Positions 5,936 to 9,739 of a stretch of 9,739 nt of DNA are shown in pieces. The translations under genes and the position numbers were made by a program. Under the pieces are notes generated by a model. It made no database searches. It saw only the letters and a program-made list of their open reading frames with translations, and was not told the DNA's origin. The stretch lies in NCBI GenBank assembly GCA_015662385.1, contig DQUH01000028.1, positions 1 through 9,739 of the forward strand. Reading direction: 5' to 3'. This stretch comes from Methanobacteriota archaeon (GTDB lineage Archaea; Iainarchaeota; Iainarchaeia; JAADDC01). How positions within the stretch are numbered: the first letter of the stretch is position 1; each line of letters begins with the position of its first letter.

Positions 5936-6517
5936 GTGCACATTCCCGTGAAACACCTGCACGGGCACGAGACGAAGCGCGAGGTACTGCTGCGTTTTCT
6001 GGTAGTTCTTGCCATATTTTTGGCATATTTTGCATATGTTGCGCACCGTTTTGGTGTCGGACATGGTATCTGGATCACCCTGCTGACGTGGTCCTTCTTT
6101 GTGCTGTGTACTCCCATCGCCGACGCCGGGTTCCTCCTCGATTTTCCGATACGCGTGGTTACCGGTATCCGCATGGTAAAGTCTGAAGCCATTGTCTGGC
6201 TGATCGCCATCGCTATTAACGTTTTCACCCTCCTGACGAACCCCGGGCTGTACGAAAAGACGATAATACTTTCCGTTTTTTACCACATCCTGACAAACCC
6301 CGTTCCTTACTGGTTGATAATCCTGCTTTCCTTTGCGGGGACGTTCTTGTCCATATATTTTGGGGACGAGCTGCTGGACGTTGTTTACCACCACGAGCGG
6401 GCAAAGTATTTGCTGCACAGGGACAAGTACAAGCTAATTGCTTTTGTGATCATCTTTTTCCTAACGCTCGTGATTTACAAATATTTTTTGGACGAGTTTG
6501 GGATACACCTGTTCTGA
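5936..6517 (+). CDS. Conserved-looking integral membrane protein of unknown function
   Basis: I cannot name this 193-residue protein. It has about five hydrophobic segments: 20-38 (FLVVLAIFLAYFAYVAHRF), about 46-66, about 82-100, about 108-144 (possibly two) and about 170-188. A short N-terminus rich in His and Lys (HIPVKHLHGHETK) precedes the first. Polar residues lie inside or at the edge of membrane segments (TPIADAG, FGDELLDVVYHHE), which is more typical of a transporter, enzyme or assembly factor than of a simple anchor. There is no signal peptide cleavage site. The start is GTG 5936, at the leaderless distance from a TATA box. The 3' end overlaps the convergent gene at 6475 by 43 bases. 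Neighbours give no functional clue. Confidence 0.8.
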   Translation: MHIPVKHLHGHETKREVLLRFLVVLAIFLAYFAYVAHRFGVGHGIWITLLTWSFFVLCTPIADAGFLLDFPIRVVTGIRMVKSEAIVWLIAIAINVFTLLTNPGLYEKTIILSVFYHILTNPVPYWLIILLSFAGTFLSIYFGDELLDVVYHHERAKYLLHRDKYKLIAFVIIFFLTLVIYKYFLDEFGIHLF

Positions 6518-6981
6518 GGGATTGCGTAGTACTCCGGCCTGACTGACCAGCCGTGTTTCGGCGATGCGTATTCGCGGACCCTGGCTAGTTTCAGCCGGTA
6601 AACAAGTTCCTTGCTGTTTATCCCGTACCCGGAATTCTCCAGCCGAAGCGCCAAGAGCCCGTTTTGTAGCGTGTAGCAGCCTTCCGCGATAACCTTGTCC
6701 CCTTTATTCTCATCGATTTCCATTGCTTCCAGTGGCCAGACGCCGTATGATCGAAAGATTGTTGTTTTGCCCTGCAGGAACTTGTCGTTCCACGCATAAA
6801 GCGATACCAACCGCTTATCGTCTAAAACAAGCTTTATGTGGTACCCTCTTTCTCCTCCGTGGGTGATTATCCGTAGGAACCCCGAAGCGTTTAGCCGCTC
6901 AAGGTCAATAAGCATCTCCTCCAGCGTTTGGTCTGAGGGGCCGGGGTTTTTTGGTTTGTACGGGATTGTAGGCCAGCCCAT
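6475..6981 (-). CDS. Uncharacterised protein encoded after valS
   Basis: This gene encodes 168 residues from ATG 6981. That start is chosen because AAGGGTG lies 5 bases before it. The open frame extends to TTG 7023 (182 residues), which overlaps the valS stop as TTGA, but no Shine-Dalgarno serves that codon; ATG 6999 is a third option. The protein is soluble, with no membrane segment. A Pro-rich N-terminus (PTIPYKPKNPGPSDQ) leads into a helix (LEEMLIDLERLNASGFLRI) and a beta-rich stretch with HGGERGYHIKLVLDDKRLV. This arrangement faintly resembles archaeal DUF2226-type domains, but that is a weak resemblance, not an identification. The C-terminus is basic and contains one Cys. It is probably co-transcribed with valS and its 3' end overlaps the convergent membrane protein gene. 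Confidence 0.75.
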   Translation of the reverse strand: MGWPTIPYKPKNPGPSDQTLEEMLIDLERLNASGFLRIITHGGERGYHIKLVLDDKRLVSLYAWNDKFLQGKTTIFRSYGVWPLEAMEIDENKGDKVIAEGCYTLQNGLLALRLENSGYGINSKELVYRLKLARVREYASPKHGWSVRPEYYAIPQNRCIPNSSKKYL

Positions 6982-7019
6982 GGATGCACCCTTTTTCATC
7001 GGCGGAATAACTATTTTTT

Positions 7020-9371
7020 TCAAGCTTGGAGCCGGTGCGTTGCAACGAGGTCTTTCTTGAACGGTTCCAGTTCCTCTGGAACGTCAATCCCCTTTATTGG
7101 TTCGTAAAACTTGATACCCTCTTTCTTCTTCGTGTTCCACACGTAGCTGTTGAACTCAGCAATCTTTTCGGTCAGCCCGCTGTAGTCCCTGACCCTCTCT
7201 ACTTTTCCAGGGAACTCTTGGGCGTGGATGCTTTCCCCGCTGTACAGCTCCCTCCAGATGCGGTCTGTGATTGCTGGGATGATGGGCGCAAAGAGCAGCA
7301 GTACTTGGCGCAGTACCTCGTACAGCGTCCACCTCGCTGCTCTGCTCTCCTCTTCGCTGAACCCGTCCTCACCACGTGCTCTTCTCTTGACCAGTTCGAT
7401 GTAGTGGTCCGCGAAGACGTTCCAGGTGAACTTTCTGAGCTCCAGCGCAGCGTTGTGGAAGTCGAGCTTCTTGTAGTACTCGATTACCCTCTCCCTGACG
7501 TTGTTCAGCGCCGAGAGGATCCACTCGTCGGTGGGCTGGAGCACGGGCCGTTCGTCCACCGGCTCGAACATGGATATGAAGCGTGCGACGTTCCACAGCT
7601 TCGTGAGGAACTTTCCAGCACCGGCGATTTTCTGTTCAGATATGCGGTAGTTTTCCCCTATGCTCGTTTCAAGGGCGATGTACATGCGCAGGGCGTCGGC
7701 GCCGTACTTCTGTACTACCTCCATGGGGTCGATCACGTTTCCGAGGGATTTGCTCATTTTCCTGCCTTTCTCGTCAAGGCCCATGCCGTTGATGAACACC
7801 TTGTCGAAAGCTCGTTTGCCGGTGAGCTGGTGCACGCGCAGGTACGTGTAGTACAGCCACGTTCTTATGATTTCATAGCCCTGGGGGCGGAGCTTGGTGC
7901 CGTTTTCAAATGTTTTTTTGAAGAAGCTCTCGTCCCGCATCCACCTCGTTATGTACAGCACCGATATGGACGAGTCCATCCACGTGTCCAGGGTTCTCCA
8001 TTCTCCCTCCCAGCTTCGGGATCCGCATTTCGGACAGCTTACGCCAGGGTCTTCCTTCCACGGCTTTCTGTACTTTCCATCGGCCAGTACAAGCTTGTAC
8101 CCACAGTTCTTGCACGTCCAGATTGGCAGTTCCGTTCCGTAGTACCTCCTGCGGGAGATGGGCCAGTCCACGGAAACGGAGTCTATCCAGTTGATCAGGT
8201 GCTGCTTGTACTTTTCGGGGTACCACTCCGTCTCTTCGGCATATTTTTTTAGCGTGTCCAGGAACTCCGTCTGTTTGAGGTAGTACTCTTTCATTGGTAT
8301 TATTTCTATCTCGTGCTTGCAGCGCTCGTGGACGGGTACCTTGTGTTTTATGGGCTTTTTATCCACGAGTAGCCCTTCCTTCTCAAGGTCTTGCACCACT
8401 GCCTCCCTTGCCTCCTTGACGGTCATGCCCGCATACTTTCCCGCAACTTCCGTCAGTCTGCCGTCAGTGTCGATAACCTTTATGGGCTCCAGTTTCAGTT
8501 CACGGAACAGGCGGACGTCCACGAAGTCTCCGAAGGAACATATGTGTACCGCGCCGGTCCCGAACTCTGGATCTACCTCGCGGTGGGGGACAATCGGAAC
8601 CTCCCGCCCGATGAGGGGGACCACCGCAGTTTTTCCGTGGAGGTGCTTGTATCTTTCGTCATCTGGGTGGACGACCACGACCCTGCAGCCGAAGAGGAGC
8701 TCGGGGCGGGTAGTGGCTACGATCAGGTCCTCCCCTGTTTCTTTAACCTTGTATTTCAGGTAGTAGAGATAACCGTCCCTTTCCTTGTACTCGACCTCGG
8801 CGTCTGCTATGGTCGTCTTGCAGTGGGGGCACCAGTTGTTCGGGCGCTCTGCTTCGTATATCAGCCCTTTGTCCCAGAGGACCTTGAAAGAGAGTTGTGT
8901 CAGCCCCCTGTATTCCGGCCAGTCGGTCTGGTAGTAGTTCTCTTTGAAGTCCCCGGATATCTCAAGCCTTTTCAAAATATTTACCATTGCCTCCGTCCAC
9001 CTGTCAAGGTGCTCCTTGCATAACCGTTCGAAATCGCTGCGGTCGTGTTCCCACATGTTTATGTTCTCGTACTTCTCCACGTACATCTCAATGGGTATCC
9101 CGTTCCTGTCCATCCCTATGGGGTAGAGCACGTTGTATCCCAGCATTCTATGTATCCGTGCTATTATGTCTTGCATGGAGTAGGAGACTGCTGCGCCGAT
9201 GTGCCAAACCGGGGCGGGGTACGGGGGCGGCGTATCGATAACCAAGACGGGCCTGCTGGAGCGGGGGTCGAAAGCCCACCAGTCCTCTTCCGCCCATCTG
9301 TTTATCATATCCTCTTCAAACTCGAGCTTCCAGCGTTTTTCTTTGATCCTTGGCTCGCCAGACCCGCCCAT
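7020..9371 (-). CDS. valS: Valyl-tRNA synthetase, archaeal type
   Basis: The 783-residue class I synthetase charges tRNA-Val with valine. It has the ATP-binding HIGH-type motif as HIGA (57-60) and KMSKS (538-542), with DTPPPYPAP just before the first and GMDRNGIPIE after it. Zinc-knuckle cysteines are CPHC (181-184) and the CKNC and CPKC pairs at about 418 and 446. The editing domain, about 196-345, holds ATTRPELLFG and GTGAVHICSFGD..D, the archaeal version of the region that removes mischarged Thr. The anticodon-binding domain begins near 610. Known archaeal enzymes are about 860-890 residues; this one is shorter and ends without an obvious long coiled-coil arm. The start is ATG 9371, with AAGGTGA 6 bases upstream and a TATA box further up. 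The small unknown gene downstream is adjacent or overlapping. Confidence 0.97.
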   Translation of the reverse strand: MGGSGEPRIKEKRWKLEFEEDMINRWAEEDWWAFDPRSSRPVLVIDTPPPYPAPVWHIGAAVSYSMQDIIARIHRMLGYNVLYPIGMDRNGIPIEMYVEKYENINMWEHDRSDFERLCKEHLDRWTEAMVNILKRLEISGDFKENYYQTDWPEYRGLTQLSFKVLWDKGLIYEAERPNNWCPHCKTTIADAEVEYKERDGYLYYLKYKVKETGEDLIVATTRPELLFGCRVVVVHPDDERYKHLHGKTAVVPLIGREVPIVPHREVDPEFGTGAVHICSFGDFVDVRLFRELKLEPIKVIDTDGRLTEVAGKYAGMTVKEAREAVVQDLEKEGLLVDKKPIKHKVPVHERCKHEIEIIPMKEYYLKQTEFLDTLKKYAEETEWYPEKYKQHLINWIDSVSVDWPISRRRYYGTELPIWTCKNCGYKLVLADGKYRKPWKEDPGVSCPKCGSRSWEGEWRTLDTWMDSSISVLYITRWMRDESFFKKTFENGTKLRPQGYEIIRTWLYYTYLRVHQLTGKRAFDKVFINGMGLDEKGRKMSKSLGNVIDPMEVVQKYGADALRMYIALETSIGENYRISEQKIAGAGKFLTKLWNVARFISMFEPVDERPVLQPTDEWILSALNNVRERVIEYYKKLDFHNAALELRKFTWNVFADHYIELVKRRARGEDGFSEEESRAARWTLYEVLRQVLLLFAPIIPAITDRIWRELYSGESIHAQEFPGKVERVRDYSGLTEKIAEFNSYVWNTKKKEGIKFYEPIKGIDVPEELEPFKKDLVATHRLQA

Positions 9372-9377
9372 TGCCCG

Positions 9378-9386
9378 TCACCTTTT
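9378..9386 (-). promoter_or_regulatory. Shine-Dalgarno of valS
   Basis: On the minus strand GAAAAGGTGA ends 6 bases before ATG 9371; its AAGGTGA core pairs with the archaeal 16S rRNA end. It supports that start codon. Confidence 0.65.
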
Positions 9387-9391
9387 CCAGC

Positions 9392-9399
9392 TTTATAAA
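9392..9399 (-). promoter_or_regulatory. TATA box upstream of valS
   Basis: TTTATAAA is a perfect self-complementary TATA sequence centred about 25 bases before ATG 9371. At that spacing transcription would begin close to the ATG, downstream of the Shine-Dalgarno at 9378-9386. The ribosome site might therefore serve only transcripts reading in from the nuclease gene upstream, or the true start may lie a little higher. Confidence 0.5.
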
Positions 9400-9418
9400 T
9401 GTTTTTACGTCTGTTGTT

Positions 9419-9739
9419 TTAAATGGGTGCGGTCGTACCGCACATTTTTGCGAAGGGGCACGTCTTACAGCTGTTGTGCTCGGCTTTTTTCGGGAAAATG
9501 CCCGACCGAACCGCAGAGTAGAAACGTTGCTTTACCGATTCCACCATCCAGTAATCGTCGTCGCTAAAGCTTTTTTCCCAGAGTACTTCTCCATCGTTCG
9601 TTCTTGTTATCTGCACCGTTATCTGGCTACAGCCCAGGGCTTTTAGTGCTGAGGCGTACGCCAGTACTTGCAGTTTCCCGCGCGGGCTGAGGGCTGACTT
9701 GAAGTCAACAACTACCGCTTCTCCCTGGTAAAGCCTGAC
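9419..9739 (-). CDS. PD-(D/E)XK nuclease, Cas4/RecB-like C-terminal part (5' end outside window)
   Basis: The frame runs unbroken from the right edge to TAA at 9419-9421, giving the last 106 residues of a longer protein. Numbered from the first whole codon, VVVDFKS (9-15) holds the D12-x-K14 catalytic pair, and LQVLAYA (23-29) holds the conserved Q24 and Y28 of RecB/Cas4-type nucleases. Near the end CKTCPFAKMC gives cysteines 91, 94 and 100, which fits the three C-terminal ligands of a 4Fe-4S cluster; the fourth would be upstream, outside the window. Such nucleases act on DNA ends or single strands in repair, recombination or CRISPR adaptation. I see no CRISPR repeat or cas neighbour, so a repair role is at least as likely as Cas4. 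The valS start lies 47 bases downstream, and the gap has no T-tract on this strand, so read-through into valS is possible. Confidence 0.82.
   Translation of the reverse strand, partial: VRLYQGEAVVVDFKSALSPRGKLQVLAYASALKALGCSQITVQITRTNDGEVLWEKSFSDDDYWMVESVKQRFYSAVRSGIFPKKAEHNSCKTCPFAKMCGTTAPI

Noticed and set aside
5921..6418. Minus-strand open frame opposite the membrane protein gene
   Set aside because: The plus-strand frame has a clean membrane-segment pattern and a TATA box; the opposite frame has neither.
7026..8252. Plus-strand open frame of 408 codons opposite valS
   Set aside because: It is antisense to a well-conserved synthetase, has no recognisable domain or ribosome site, and is explained by codon bias of valS.
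9419..9739. CRISPR-Cas locus suggested by the Cas4-like nuclease end
   Set aside because: No direct repeats with regular spacing and no other cas gene are visible in the window; repair nucleases share the same motifs.

Overview
The window looks like a tightly packed archaeal chromosome segment, about half G+C by eye, with eleven protein genes (two cut by the window edges) and no gap longer than about 70 bases. The archaeal assignment rests on an AGOG-type 8-oxoguanine glycosylase, an archaeal-type valyl-tRNA synthetase, an FL11/LrpA-like Lrp/AsnC regulator, an M32 carboxypeptidase close in length to the Pyrococcus enzyme, and TATA boxes centred about 26 bases before several start codons, as expected for leaderless transcripts. 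Superoxide reductase, ferritin-like protein and a C-terminal-Cys peroxiredoxin suggest an anaerobe, perhaps a thermophile. Many genes have Thermococcus/Pyrococcus counterparts, but I cannot fix the lineage; a small-genome (for example DPANN) archaeon is also possible.

Left part (1-3423): the end of an sfsA-family gene with an unusual C-terminal extension converges on, and overlaps, the AGOG gene. AGOG follows an Lrp-family regulator on the minus strand. The regulator is divergent from a peroxiredoxin across a 66-base region with a probable shared promoter element. Then come a short, free-standing encapsulin-cargo-type ferritin and a superoxide reductase, 2 bases apart. Together these genes could remove superoxide (superoxide reductase), remove the peroxide it makes (peroxiredoxin), hold iron (ferritin-like protein) and repair oxidised guanine (AGOG), with the regulator in the middle. 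This is a plausible oxidative-defence island.

Middle part (3424-6517): a membrane protein that joins a PAP2 lipid-phosphatase half to a dolichol/phytol-kinase-like half, followed 16 bases later by an M32 metallocarboxypeptidase. After its own TATA box comes an unrecognised multi-pass membrane protein. The fusion, a putative polyprenol phosphate recycling enzyme, is the most novel-looking protein here.

Right part (6475-9739, minus strand): the C-terminal part of a PD-(D/E)XK nuclease with three clustered cysteines (cut by the window edge), then valS, then an unrecognised small protein whose reading frame touches the valS stop and whose end overlaps the membrane protein gene in convergent orientation. 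I saw no tRNA, rRNA, insertion sequence, CRISPR array or long repeat.
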